DNA of 64,000 nt from G963556115 sp963666605 (lineage in GTDB: Bacteria > Planctomycetota > SZUA-567): positions 806,001 through 870,000 of the forward strand of contig OZ223208.1 in NCBI GenBank assembly GCA_965140405.1, written 5' to 3'. Each line of letters starts with the position of its first letter. Position 1 is the first letter of the stretch. The notes under the pieces were generated by a model. The model was not told the DNA's origin. It did not search any database and worked only from the letters and a program-made list of their open reading frames with translations. Shown one piece after another: positions 49,897 through 59,697 of this stretch. Made by a program: the position numbers and the translations under genes.

Positions 49897-50631
49897 TTAC
49901 ATTATCATACCACCGTCAACCTGTAAGACTTGGCCTGTGATGTAAGCAGACTCATCACTACTCAAGAAGTTTACAGCTTTCGCTACATCTTCAGGTTCAC
50001 CTAATTGTTTGAGTGGAATAAATCCAAGCATCATATCTTTTGCTTTATCTGTCATCTCGTCCGTCATTGCAGTACGAATAAAACCAGGAGCAACTGCATT
50101 ACAACGAATATTTCTGCTACTATATTCCTTTGCTGTAGTCTTTGTTAAAGCTATCACACCACCCTTAGAGGCAGAGTAATTTGCCTGACCAGGGTTACCC
50201 ATTAGACCAACAACTGAGGCTATATTTACTATAGTACCACTGCGTTGTTTAGCCATCACCTTTGCCACAGCCTGAGTACAAAGGAAGGTCCCCTTTAGGT
50301 TAATATTAAGAACAAAGTCCCAGTCTTCCTCTTTCATGCGCATCATCAGCGTATCACGAGTTACACCTGCATTGTTTACAAGAGTATCAATAGAGCCAAA
50401 TTCCTCTTTAGCTTCCTCAACAGCCGCTTTGATTGCCTTACTATCTGTCACATTCACAGCCTTACCAGTAGCCTTGATGCCAAACTCATCAGAAAGTTTC
50501 TTAGCTGTCTCAAGTGCAGCCTCTTCCATCACATCCCAGATAATAATATTCTGACCTTCAGAAGCCAATTTTTTACAAATAGCTTCTCCGATACCTCTCG
50601 CACCACCTGTTACTATTGCATTTTTACTCAT
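49897..50631 (-). CDS. fabG: 3-oxoacyl-ACP reductase
   Basis: 244 residues, SDR family. VTGGARGIGEAIC cofactor loop, NNAGVTRDTLMMRMKEEDW, catalytic Ser-Tyr-Lys in IASVVGLMGNPGQANYSASKGGV, and the C-terminal ITGQVLQVDGGMIM typical of FabG. NADPH-dependent reduction of 3-oxoacyl-ACP. Placed between fabD and acpP. TGGAAAA precedes the ATG. Confidence 0.96.
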   Translation of the reverse strand: MSKNAIVTGGARGIGEAICKKLASEGQNIIIWDVMEEAALETAKKLSDEFGIKATGKAVNVTDSKAIKAAVEEAKEEFGSIDTLVNNAGVTRDTLMMRMKEEDWDFVLNINLKGTFLCTQAVAKVMAKQRSGTIVNIASVVGLMGNPGQANYSASKGGVIALTKTTAKEYSSRNIRCNAVAPGFIRTAMTDEMTDKAKDMMLGFIPLKQLGEPEDVAKAVNFLSSDESAYITGQVLQVDGGMIM

Positions 50632-50779
50632 ATTTATTTTCCATTCTCATAATTGAAAACACTTAATAAGACGAACAACAATCCCAACATGATAACTACT
50701 TTGAACAACAAACAAATAGTATAGACTAATACCAAACAATGAGATTATTACTGCTAGAACTTAATTATATATGTAATCA

Positions 50780-51712
50780 CTACTGTTCTTGAAGTGCTTC
50801 AATAACAGTAAGAGAGTTGACACTTGTTACATCACAGCCTTTATCAATCCTCTTCATTAGTCCCTGACATACTCGCCCAGGCCCACACTCATAGTACATC
50901 TTATTACCAAGTTTAGAAGCAAGCTGCATACTCTGAGTCCAACGCACAGGAGAGACTAGCTGTCTTGCAAGCGACTCTCTAATTTCTACTGGATTTGTAA
51001 GTACTTTTGCATCAGCATTATTTATAAAAGTACCTTCAAACTCTCTGATAGTTATATCTTTAAGAACTTGAGCAAGTCCTTCTTTTGCAGGCTCCATTAT
51101 CGGAGAGTGAAAAGCCGCACTGACATTTAGGGCTATCGCTCTCTTTGCGCCAGCCTCTTTTGCAAGCACCATTGCTCTTTCAACACCAGCCTTCTCACCA
51201 GAAATCACAAGCTGCCCAGGGCAATTATAATTTGCCGCCACAACAACTCCCGCTTCAGATGCATCCTCACATACTCTTTCAACAAGTACATCATCAAGAC
51301 CTAACACAGAAGCCATACCACTGTCTTTACCTGCTCCAGCTGCTTCCATGAGCTCACCACGTTTACGTACCAGTGTAAGGGCGTCAGCAAAGTCTATTGC
51401 ACCTAGAGCTACCAGCGCCGTATACTCACCGAGTGAAAGCCCCGCTGCACCAGTAACCTCAACATTACACCTCTCTCTAAGAGTCTCAAATAGTGCTAGA
51501 GAGGAAACCAAGAGTGCCGGTTGGCAGTTCTCTGTTTTTGCTAGCTCTTGTTCTTCTCCACTAAAAACCAATTCAGAAAGGCTAAAGCCAAGAATCTCAT
51601 CAGCCTCTTCAAAGAGACTTTTCGCATAACCACCAGCATCAAAACACTCTTTAGCCATACCTATTACTTGAGCGCCCTGACCAGGAAATAGAAAGAATCC
51701 ACTAATATTCAT
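50780..51712 (-). CDS. fabD: Malonyl-CoA:ACP transacylase
   Basis: 310 residues. FLFPGQGAQVIGMAK at the start, active-site serine in GLSLGEYTALVA, Arg in ALTLVRKRGELME and His in AAFHSPIMEPA. It loads malonyl groups onto ACP. GAGGTT precedes the ATG. Gap of 94 nt after fabH and 148 nt before fabG, same direction. Confidence 0.96.
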   Translation of the reverse strand: MNISGFFLFPGQGAQVIGMAKECFDAGGYAKSLFEEADEILGFSLSELVFSGEEQELAKTENCQPALLVSSLALFETLRERCNVEVTGAAGLSLGEYTALVALGAIDFADALTLVRKRGELMEAAGAGKDSGMASVLGLDDVLVERVCEDASEAGVVVAANYNCPGQLVISGEKAGVERAMVLAKEAGAKRAIALNVSAAFHSPIMEPAKEGLAQVLKDITIREFEGTFINNADAKVLTNPVEIRESLARQLVSPVRWTQSMQLASKLGNKMYYECGPGRVCQGLMKRIDKGCDVTSVNSLTVIEALQEQ

Positions 51713-51806
51713 AACCTCGCCCCTAAATTAAAGTACCCCAACTACCCAACCAAAATATCCACAAATATCAACCACCCAAAATAAGACACTCACCACTTCA
51801 GAGCTA

Positions 51807-52808
51807 CTACCATTTTACCAAAGCACTTGCCCAAGTTAGACCACCACCAAATGTAACAAGACTGAGCAGATCACCTCTCTTGATAACACCCTGTCTATTT
51901 GCCTCATCCAGAGCTATCGGAATTGTCGCCGCACTAGTATTTCCATACTTATCAAGATTCATAAATATCTTATCAAGCGGTATCCCTAATCGCTTCGCAG
52001 CACTCTCAATAATTCGTGCATTCATCTGATGCGGAATAATCATATCTATATCTTCTTTTTCATATCCACACCTCTCGAGCGACTCAAAAACCATACGAAC
52101 AATTTTAGACACGGCCTGCTTGAATACTGCACGCCCGTGAATAACCATATAGTTCAGCCTCTTTTCAAGCATCTCAGGACTAGGTGGATTTAGACTTCCG
52201 CCCCCCGGCAGAATCAGCATATCCGCCTCTTTACCGTCTGAAGCAATATGCGTATCGATTATTTTACTGATTGAGTCATCATCAGTTGCTGTGAGTACCG
52301 CAGCCCCCGCTCCATCACCAAAGAGAATGCAAGTACCTCTATCGGTGTAATCGGTAAACCTTGTCAGCACTTCAGCACCCAGAACAAGAACATTATTCAT
52401 CACACCACTAGCAATCTGAGTACTAGCCATTGACAATCCATATATAAACCCACTACAAGCAGCTGCTAAGTCAAACGCAGGAATATTCCTCGCGCCTATC
52501 CCATGTTGGACTCGACAAGCCGTCGATGGAAATATCGTATCTGGAGTAACAGTTGCTACAATAATAAGATCAATATCTTCTGGTGTCATCCCAGCATTTT
52601 CAATAGCTCTTTGTGCAGCAATAATACAGAGATCACTTGTAGCCTGGTCAGCAGCAGCAACGCGTCGCTCACGCATCCCAGTACGCTGAACGATCCACTC
52701 ATCATTCGTATCGACCATCTTTGTAAGATCAGCATTTGTCAATCTCTTCTCAGGAAGATATGACCCAGTACCTGCAATTTTCACCTGTCTCAAACGTGGT
52801 AATTCCAT
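51807..52808 (-). CDS. fabH: 3-oxoacyl-ACP synthase III
   Basis: 333 residues, initiating condensing enzyme. Catalytic Cys in DLAAACSGFIYGLSMA, His in IPHQMNARIIES, Asn in KYGNTSAATIPIALDEA; TNDEWIVQRTGMRERRVA near the N-terminus. AGGAG precedes the ATG. Begins 20 nt after plsX. It is FabH rather than an OleA-type enzyme by motif and context. Confidence 0.96.
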   Translation of the reverse strand: MELPRLRQVKIAGTGSYLPEKRLTNADLTKMVDTNDEWIVQRTGMRERRVAAADQATSDLCIIAAQRAIENAGMTPEDIDLIIVATVTPDTIFPSTACRVQHGIGARNIPAFDLAAACSGFIYGLSMASTQIASGVMNNVLVLGAEVLTRFTDYTDRGTCILFGDGAGAAVLTATDDDSISKIIDTHIASDGKEADMLILPGGGSLNPPSPEMLEKRLNYMVIHGRAVFKQAVSKIVRMVFESLERCGYEKEDIDMIIPHQMNARIIESAAKRLGIPLDKIFMNLDKYGNTSAATIPIALDEANRQGVIKRGDLLSLVTFGGGLTWASALVKW

Positions 52809-52828
52809 TTATTACTCCTATACCTACA

Positions 52829-53851
52829 CTACTTGTTTTCTTCGATTTTTTCCTGCAAAGCCAAGGTTTGCTCTCTAATAAGCCTTGTCAAATCAACATC
52901 GACACACTGCTTAGCATTTTTAAGAGCGTTATACACCCCTAATGGTTTTGCAGACCCATGCCCAATAAGACATATTCCATTGATTCCTAGTAACGGCATT
53001 CCACCATACGTGCTCGAATCCCCTTTTGCAAAAGCGACTCTAAATGCAGGCTTGGCAATATACGCCCCAAGCTTCGCAAATATCCCCGCACCCATAATGG
53101 CAGATTTTATCCAGCCACTAGTAGCACGAACAACACCTTCAGCACACTTGAGCATAGCATTACCAACAAAGCCGTCACAAACAATCACATCGCATGAACC
53201 ATTCCACATGTCGCAGCCTTCAACATTACCTATGAAATTGACAGGCGCTTTCTCTAACAGTTCAAAAGCTTCATTTACAAGCGTATTACCCTTCCCACGC
53301 TCTTCCCCGACATTCAAAATTCCGACTCTTGGATTACTAACACCTAGAACCTCACTAGAATATATTGAAGCCATAATGCCATAATCTGCGAGATGCTTAG
53401 GCTTGCAGTTTACACTCGCGCCCATATCACAGACCATACAGAATGAGTCTCCACTAGGTATGGTTACAGAGATACCACTTCTCCTTACACCTTTAACGTG
53501 TCTAAGACCTAGGGTTGCAGCCCCAACAGTAGCAGTAGTATTACCCATAGAGATAATAGCATCTACGTTACCTTCTTTCAAGGCCTGCACAAGGCGATTT
53601 ATCGAGCTATCCTTCTTCTTCTTGATAACTTCGAACTTGTCACCCATATCAACTACTTCAGTACAATGAAGAATCTCTATCTGTTCATTATCATCGCTGA
53701 GTCCATACTTTGCAAGTTCACCGAGAATAACATCCCGATTCCCCACCAAAACTACAATCACGCCTTTATTATCTTTAATCCAGTCAGCGACGCCGAGCAC
53801 AATTGGTGTGCACCCGTTATCACTACCCATAGCATCAATTCCTAGACGCAT
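52829..53851 (-). CDS. plsX: Phosphate acyltransferase PlsX
   Basis: 340 residues. MRLGIDAMGSDNG starts the family; ISMGNTTATVGAATLGLRHVKGVRRSG, NVGEERGKGN and CDGFVGNAMLKCAEG follow. It makes acyl-phosphate from acyl-ACP for phospholipid synthesis. Preceded by rpmF with a terminator-like hairpin between them, and directly followed by fabH. Confidence 0.95.
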   Translation of the reverse strand: MRLGIDAMGSDNGCTPIVLGVADWIKDNKGVIVVLVGNRDVILGELAKYGLSDDNEQIEILHCTEVVDMGDKFEVIKKKKDSSINRLVQALKEGNVDAIISMGNTTATVGAATLGLRHVKGVRRSGISVTIPSGDSFCMVCDMGASVNCKPKHLADYGIMASIYSSEVLGVSNPRVGILNVGEERGKGNTLVNEAFELLEKAPVNFIGNVEGCDMWNGSCDVIVCDGFVGNAMLKCAEGVVRATSGWIKSAIMGAGIFAKLGAYIAKPAFRVAFAKGDSSTYGGMPLLGINGICLIGHGSAKPLGVYNALKNAKQCVDVDLTRLIREQTLALQEKIEENK

Positions 53852-53970
53852 ATATTCTTATCCCAATCATCCTCTAACGCTACCCACAGCAGACACATCC
53901 CGCCTAGACAGCTCGGCATATTTACTCTATGCCACTAATAGATTTACAATTAAAGTTGATTAAATTATTA

Positions 53971-54008
53971 TTAAAAACCGCACTAAATACATCTTGTATA
54001 TAGTGCGG
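53971..54008 (-). terminator. Terminator/attenuator between rpmF and plsX
   Basis: 8-bp stem CCGCACTA (53978-53985) with TAGTGCGG (54001-54008) plus inner ATAC/GTAT, followed on the minus strand by TTTTT. Would let only part of rpmF transcripts enter the lipid genes. Confidence 0.75.
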
Positions 54009-54023
54009 CATAAATCTACTTGT

Positions 54024-54206
54024 TTAGAACGCTTCCACTTCGATTTTCTTTACACCTTTGTAATAACCGCAAGTGCCGCATACTCTGTGAGGTAGCTTCG
54101 CAGAACTACAACGAGGACATTCAGAGCTTACAGCTGCGCTCATAGCGTGATGAGAACGTCTTTGACGCTTCTTCATCTTACTCAGTTTATGACGTGGTAC
54201 TGCCAT
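54024..54206 (-). CDS. rpmF: 50S ribosomal protein L32
   Basis: 60 residues: MAVPRHKLSKMKKRQRRSHH is the standard start, and the four-cysteine zinc site CPRC...CGTC is intact. AAGGAG lies 7 nt before the ATG. It heads the conserved rpmF-plsX-fab cluster. Confidence 0.97.
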   Translation of the reverse strand: MAVPRHKLSKMKKRQRRSHHAMSAAVSSECPRCSSAKLPHRVCGTCGYYKGVKKIEVEAF

Positions 54207-54410
54207 TGTGATAACTCCTTAATTAACATTAAACTATTTATTTTATATTACCTAAAAAGAATTCATTAACGACGTTAAAAATCCTCAATAACACAATACT
54301 GTGAAATATGAATTAAAAGTATACATATTCCTGCCCTCATTACAAGGACATAGCGCCAATATCTTATAAATTTAAAGATATACCACGATAAGTCAATATA
54401 TTTTTTGCTT

Positions 54411-56126
54411 TTATAAAGAACATGACGGCGTTCCTGTCTTATTCTCACTATTTAGGACATCAAAACTTAGCTTTTTTATCTCTGCTTCAGCCCAAGCAGT
54501 CAGTTTTTCCCTGTTAATCTTAGCATTATGCCGAATATCTACAGGAAAATCACTATAGAATAAGACCTGCTCAACTTTAGCCGTATTTTCATCACTACTA
54601 GCGAGTTTTAACAACTCATTTGCAAGTTTTCTCTTACCAAGATCATCAAGTTGGCTTGTTGGTTCAATCACAATAACCGGTGTTTTATCACCAACTCCAC
54701 CTACTCCTACAAGCGCACTCCTCGCAACTAGCTTATGTTGATTGAATATCGCTTCACAACAAACTGTATAGAGAGTTCCACTAGCAGTCTCAACCCGATG
54801 AGCCTTTCTACCACAGAACCAAATTCTACCCTTTGAATCTTGATAACCTAAATCACCAATCCTATGAACAACAGAATCTCCATCCTTGATCTTTGCAAGA
54901 GCGGTCATCTCAGGACGCTCATAATACCTTTTAGTAACATTACGACCTTTTACAGTTATCTCACCTACCTGTCCTTGAGGAAGGAGAAGTGAATCGTCCC
55001 AGGTCGATATAACCTCATCTGTCAGACTGATTATCCGCACCTCAACCCCGTCAGCCGGACGCCCGACACAGAAGCCCTTACCTGATATAGTAGCCGAAGC
55101 TGTCTCAGCCAGCACCTCACTCCCACGCATATCACACGCCGGTAGACTCTCAGTAGCGCCATACGGAGTATGGGTCTCAGCTCCTGCAGGCAGAATATGA
55201 CGCAAAAGCCTTTCATGGGTTTCAGGAGGCACTGGTGCACCAGCCATCAGAACTTTTCGCAAACTTGGAAGTTTTATATCATTCTCGACACAGTACTTAC
55301 TCACCCTACCCCAGAGCGCAGGAGAGCCAAAGGTAAAGGTACATCCCTGCTTATTGATCGCCTCAATAATCTTCTTTGGATCAACCTTTGCCGGAGCTGT
55401 CGGATCCATATCCGGCACTACAGCAGTCATTCCAAGCCCAACAGAAAAAAGCGCAAACAATGGGAAGGTAGGCAGATCAATATCCTCAGCACCAATCTCA
55501 TAAGTATCACGAATTATCCTACACTGCTCAACAAACATCCCATGCTCATACTCTACTCCCTTAGCTGGACCAGTACTCCCAGTAGTAAAGAGTATTGCTG
55601 CTAGTTCATCCTCCTTGGTAGAAACAACATCAAAGCTAGAACCAACAAAGCGCATTTCATCTAGGGTCTTCCCACTCCAGAGCCAACGCCTTCCTTCAGT
55701 TACAGCATATTTTATAGATTTGAAGTATTTACGCTTTATAGTACGCATAAGGTGAGCAAGTTCAATCCCGATCATAGCTTCCGGTCGCACCGACTCAATA
55801 CAGTGCAGAAGTCTCTCAACCCCCATACCCGGATCGATCAATACAGGCACAGCACCCACTTTGAATAACGCAAAGACAACAGCAAAAAAATCAAGGCTCG
55901 GACGGAGCATCACAAGGGTCTTCGTTCCTCGTGTAATCCCATAGCTATCAAACCCCGCAGCATACTCACTACTTAGCTTGGAAAGTTCAGAAAAGGTCAT
56001 ATGGGTATAAGAGACATGCCCTTTTTTATCACGAGAGTGAGGAAAGACAACCGCTCTCTTCTGAGGGTATATTGTAGCCATCTCTTCAAGCTGTAGTGCA
56101 ATATTACAGATCTTACCACCTTCCAC
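54411..56126 (-). CDS. AMP-dependent acyl-adenylating enzyme, OleC-like (beta-lactone synthetase / fatty-acid CoA ligase family)
   Basis: 571 residues of the ANL superfamily. P-loop ILFTTGSTGPAKGVEYEHGMF, then DLPTFPLFALFSVGLGMTAVVPDMDPT, which closely resembles OleC proteins, AGAPVPPETHERLL, TPYGATESLPA and IGDLGYQDSKGRIWFCGRK. OleC turns beta-hydroxy acids into beta-lactones in long-chain olefin synthesis; OleA, OleB and OleD are not in the window, so a related acyl-activating role is equally possible. It starts at a GTG that overlaps the nadB end by 14 nt, and an ATG start (residue 14) is the alternative. Lacks an obvious terminator. Confidence 0.85.
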   Translation of the reverse strand: MEGGKICNIALQLEEMATIYPQKRAVVFPHSRDKKGHVSYTHMTFSELSKLSSEYAAGFDSYGITRGTKTLVMLRPSLDFFAVVFALFKVGAVPVLIDPGMGVERLLHCIESVRPEAMIGIELAHLMRTIKRKYFKSIKYAVTEGRRWLWSGKTLDEMRFVGSSFDVVSTKEDELAAILFTTGSTGPAKGVEYEHGMFVEQCRIIRDTYEIGAEDIDLPTFPLFALFSVGLGMTAVVPDMDPTAPAKVDPKKIIEAINKQGCTFTFGSPALWGRVSKYCVENDIKLPSLRKVLMAGAPVPPETHERLLRHILPAGAETHTPYGATESLPACDMRGSEVLAETASATISGKGFCVGRPADGVEVRIISLTDEVISTWDDSLLLPQGQVGEITVKGRNVTKRYYERPEMTALAKIKDGDSVVHRIGDLGYQDSKGRIWFCGRKAHRVETASGTLYTVCCEAIFNQHKLVARSALVGVGGVGDKTPVIVIEPTSQLDDLGKRKLANELLKLASSDENTAKVEQVLFYSDFPVDIRHNAKINREKLTAWAEAEIKKLSFDVLNSENKTGTPSCSL

Positions 56127-57738
56127 TATTCATCTCCTCCAAAGCATCTATAGAGATCTCAGTATGTGATATTTCTGGACTTTCATCAGGGTAATCAATT
56201 CGCTGGTGCGCACCACGACTCTCTTGACGTCTAAAAGCCGACTCAGCAATAAGCCCGGCAACAGTCAACATATTCTGGATTTCAAAACCACCTCTAGCCT
56301 GAAATTGTTCACTAAATACATACTTCCCCCAAAAAGCAATTGTCTTGCGGGCTTCATTAAGCTTCTTCTCATCTCTAAAGACTCCAAGCTGTCTCCAAGT
56401 AAGCGCCTTGAGCGACTGGAGCATATCAGATAGATTTAGTGGTGTAAGCCTTGCAGATTCATTTCCACGCTCGACTCTTAGTGGAGAGTATTGGAGTTCG
56501 GTATAGGTTATTGCTTTCTTACCAGCACGGTGACCGAATACGAGTCCTTCAAGTAGGGAGTTTGATGCCAGTCTATTCGCTCCCTGCACACCAGTAGAAG
56601 CCACCTCACCAGCAGCTAAAAGTCGCTTTATATTTGTTTCCCCATCAAGATTTGTCTTTACCCCACCCATAAAATAATGGACAGCTGGACGCACTGGTAT
56701 AAGGTCGTTTACAATATCAATACCATACATAGAGCAGATACGGCCAATATTTGGAAAACGGTTATGAATCATCTCTTCACCAAGATGACGAAGATCTAGA
56801 AAAATTTCACCCTCTGTAGCACTACTATGCAGTTCTTTAAATATTGACTGACTCACAATATCACGAGGAGCAAGCTCACCACGTTCATCATACTTCTGCA
56901 TGAACCGTTCACCATCCTGATTTATAAGGTATGCCCCTTCCCCCCGCACCGATTCACTGATAAGAAATCTCGGCGCACCAGCAAGGTACAAGGTAGTCGG
57001 ATGAAACTGCACAAACTCCATATCACGCAGTATCGCACCAGCTCTGAAAGCCTGAGCCATTCCATCGCCAGTCGCACACGCTGGATTTGTCGTCTCTCTA
57101 AATATCTGCCCACTACCACCTGAAGCAAGAATAGTAGCATGAGATTTTATCGACAGCATTCTTCCGTAGTTGCTATCTTGGATCACAGCACCATGACAAA
57201 CTCCATTTTCATGGAGTAGATCAATAACGAAGTGATTATCATATATCTGAATATTTTTATTCTCTTTGACTTTACTAGACAAAAACTCTTGAAGAAGTCT
57301 CCCTGTAGCGTCACCATCACAGTGCATGATACGACGAGCACTATGTGCCCCTTCCATTGTGAAGTGTATCTCCCCCTCTTCTTTATCAAATTCCATACCC
57401 ATATCTATAAGTTCTTGACAACGCAAAGCTCCATCACTGACAAGCAACTCAACTGCATCTTTTTCACAAAGACCTTGCCCAGCGATAAGGGTATCTTCGA
57501 CATGGCTTTCAAAACTGTCGTCACGTGATAAAACAGCAGCAATGCCACCTTGGGCATAGTTGGTTGCTGTCTCGTTGATTTCTTCTTTTGAAATGAGCAC
57601 TACACGTCGGTCTTTAGCAGCTGCAAGAGCAGCAGATAATCCTGCGATACCACTACCGATTACAAGTACAGGCGCCCAGAGTTCTGGTACGCTTCCTAGG
57701 TCTAGATCAACTAAGTATCTAGCATATTTATGAGACAT
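56113..57738 (-). CDS. nadB: L-aspartate oxidase
   Basis: 541 residues. FAD-binding VIGSGIAGLSAALAAAKD, TNYAQGGIAAVLS, HSARRIMHCDGDATGRLL, ILASGGSGQIFRETTNP, LRDMEFVQFHPTTLY and RPAVHYFMGGVKTNLDG mark NadB rather than succinate dehydrogenase. It oxidises aspartate to iminoaspartate for NAD synthesis, with fumarate as acceptor under anoxia. nadA and nadC are not in the window. Translationally coupled to the following ligase gene. Confidence 0.96.
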   Translation of the reverse strand: MSHKYARYLVDLDLGSVPELWAPVLVIGSGIAGLSAALAAAKDRRVVLISKEEINETATNYAQGGIAAVLSRDDSFESHVEDTLIAGQGLCEKDAVELLVSDGALRCQELIDMGMEFDKEEGEIHFTMEGAHSARRIMHCDGDATGRLLQEFLSSKVKENKNIQIYDNHFVIDLLHENGVCHGAVIQDSNYGRMLSIKSHATILASGGSGQIFRETTNPACATGDGMAQAFRAGAILRDMEFVQFHPTTLYLAGAPRFLISESVRGEGAYLINQDGERFMQKYDERGELAPRDIVSQSIFKELHSSATEGEIFLDLRHLGEEMIHNRFPNIGRICSMYGIDIVNDLIPVRPAVHYFMGGVKTNLDGETNIKRLLAAGEVASTGVQGANRLASNSLLEGLVFGHRAGKKAITYTELQYSPLRVERGNESARLTPLNLSDMLQSLKALTWRQLGVFRDEKKLNEARKTIAFWGKYVFSEQFQARGGFEIQNMLTVAGLIAESAFRRQESRGAHQRIDYPDESPEISHTEISIDALEEMNSGRW

Positions 57739-57833
57739 TATATAGGGCTTTCATATTTATATAGAAATAGTTACCATATATATTGTAACTTTTCCTAAAT
57801 CAAAGACAAGAGCCAATACTAATACTTTAATCA

Positions 57834-57925
57834 AGCGAAATCTCTTAGCGCGCTTCTGTGCACCGTCCATTTGTCCTTAGATGCAGTGAGGTCTGAGCTG
57901 GCGAAGAGCGAGGTGTCATGGACGT
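57834..57925 (+). repeat. Dispersed repeat copy A (inverted relative to copy B)
   Basis: About 92 nt including GCGCGCTTCTGTGCACCGTC, TTAGATGCAG and TGAGCTGGCGAAGA. It matches copy B (58463-58553, opposite strand) over its length at roughly 70 percent by eye, and shares the TAGAT.CAG...TGARCTGGYGAAGA core with copy C at 63.8 kb. Confidence 0.65.
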
Positions 57926-58462
57926 TTTGTTTATTGCAATGCCCTCTGGGTGCTTTTTTCAAAAGTAAATCAAGGTAAAGCAGAATCCTGCCATAACGAG
58001 TTTGGAATACGGTGGTTAGAAATTTCCCCATCACGCAGTTCGTATCGGTACAGCTGATACCCAAACTGTTACTTTAAAACACCCTGGTTGTAATTACTCA
58101 TAATCACAACGCACTAAATGCCACACAACAATAATTAAGCAACATACAGACGGCCCAAAGTCCCCGAAACAACAAACTCTACAAATAACACACATAGTCC
58201 CAAAACGAAATATTTGCTTTGTACTATCACAACTAAATGTAAATTTCGCCCTTTTGTGTCTTATGATTACTTTACGTAGCTGTGAGTACATAAGCACTCG
58301 AACTGCGCTCCTTTCTAACATTGTTTATTTCCCGTGAATTAGTGCAGTGGCTTCGCCAATGCGAAGCACCATAAATCAATCGCACGTACTCCAGCCATCC
58401 CTTATTAACTCTTTGTTCAGCCTTCGGCTTCACTACGACATACCTTTGGAAAAGGTAGTCCA
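57926..58462. other. Non-coding interior of the repeat-bounded element
   Basis: About 540 nt with several strong hairpins (for example GGCTTCGC/GCGAAGC at 58347-58366 and GCCTTCGGC near 58420) and only short frames without ribosome sites. No transposase is encoded. Looks like structured intergenic repeat DNA. Confidence 0.5.
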
Positions 58463-58553
58463 CACGTCCATGGTAATCTCACTTTCACCAGCTCAGGTAC
58501 TCCTAACATCTATGGAGAAATGGACGGCGTGCAGAAGCACGCTAAAAGATCCC
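58463..58553 (-). repeat. Dispersed repeat copy B
   Basis: Inverted partner of copy A: on the minus strand it reads TAGCGTGCTTCTGCACGCCG, then ATAGATGTTAGGAGTACCTG and AGCTGGTGAAAGTGAG and ends in CCATGGACGTG. Together the two copies frame a 720-bp segment. Confidence 0.65.
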
Positions 58554-58786
58554 ATAATACTATAATATATACTGCTGTCACTTGCTGCTTCAACGCAATA
58601 ACACAACTTCATCTAATCTTTTTTACTAAAGTTTAAAAATATCAAAAAATAACTGTAAAAAATAGACAATTACTATTGATTCAGTAAAAAAACAGATTAT
58701 ACTAGTAACATGTATTACAAGTTAATGAGATAATTTAATGTTTATATAATTTATATGTTTTAATACTTTTTATAAGGAATAAAAAA

Positions 58787-59518
58787 ATGTCAATATCAAC
58801 TAGAATAAGGAGGTATAGTGCAACCTCAAGAGATTTTTTTGCACACCATGAGAAATATGTGAAGAATATCGAAAAGAAACAAAAAGAGAATATTTTATCT
58901 ATTGATGAGCAAAAAACCTACACAAACGTAGAGTTTATTGTGCATTGCATAAAAGTATCCCGTAGCCTTACAGGCATACTTTCTAGTGATGTATTAGACA
59001 AAATGTGTCAAGCACTGAATAAATATTTCTCAATTGATGTAACTGAACCAGACTATACAGAGTCACTTAATACTGATAAAGAGCTATGGTTGACTGCACT
59101 CGAAGCCTACCAAAGTAGTAATCTTGCAGCTGATGGTACTAAGATAAGTTCTCGTTATAAAATTAATAAAAACAGTAAAAGACAAGAAGCCGACTCAAAA
59201 AGAATATCAGCTGCTTATATGGCAAAAAAATCTCATAGGATAGCCAGAGAGAATACACGTTCATATTCACGTTCTGGGTTATTCTGGTTTGCTTGTTCAT
59301 TAATATTGTCAGTAGCATTAGTCGTTTTTCTTGCAAAATCACTAAATTTAGCCGACATGATGCTTGCGTTCAAAACCTTTAACAGTGCATCATTCTATTA
59401 TATTGTTGGCGCAAAGATTTGCATTGTTGCACTATTAGTGATACTTACTTCACTATTTTTACGGATATTTAACACAGAACCCCGTAATGCAACAAATACA
59501 ACAAGTGAAAGACGATAA
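58787..59518 (+). CDS. Hypothetical protein with two C-terminal membrane spans
   Basis: 243 residues. Soluble, charged N-terminal two thirds (helical, Lys/Glu rich, KNIEKKQKENILSIDEQK) followed by two membrane spans (FWFACSLILSVALVVFLA; FYYIVGAKICIVALLVILTSLFL) and a short polar tail. No family recognised. AAGGAATAAAAAA lies upstream of the ATG. It lies next to the repeat element and is more AT-rich than its neighbours, so it may be accessory. Confidence 0.75.
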   Translation: MSISTRIRRYSATSRDFFAHHEKYVKNIEKKQKENILSIDEQKTYTNVEFIVHCIKVSRSLTGILSSDVLDKMCQALNKYFSIDVTEPDYTESLNTDKELWLTALEAYQSSNLAADGTKISSRYKINKNSKRQEADSKRISAAYMAKKSHRIARENTRSYSRSGLFWFACSLILSVALVVFLAKSLNLADMMLAFKTFNSASFYYIVGAKICIVALLVILTSLFLRIFNTEPRNATNTTSERR

Positions 59519-59626
59519 GATTGACTACTTCCTAAAGCTAGTTTTCCGAAATAAAAGATATATTGAAAAAACTATGCTTGTAAAAGGAAGGTAGAAAACA
59601 ACTGTATTATTTTTAACATCATGATT

Positions 59627-59666
59627 AAAAAATGTAGCTACAGCCGCGATAGTGACTGTAGCTACA
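59627..59666 (-). terminator. Terminator after hrpA
   Basis: Perfect 11-bp stem TGTAGCTACAG (59633-59643) with CTGTAGCTACA (59656-59666); T-run on the minus strand and AAAAATTT on the other side, so it can act in both directions. Confidence 0.85.
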
Positions 59667-59697
59667 AAAATTTACTGGCATCTATAACATCGTGCCC

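Noticed and set aside
57831..58463. Three overlapping short minus-strand frames as genes
   Set aside because: They lie inside the repeat element, lack ribosome sites and consist of hairpin-derived sequence.
57834..58553. Integron attC sites or a gene cassette
   Set aside because: The repeats lack RYYYAAC/GTTRRRY boxes, and the interior has no credible coding frame and no integrase nearby.
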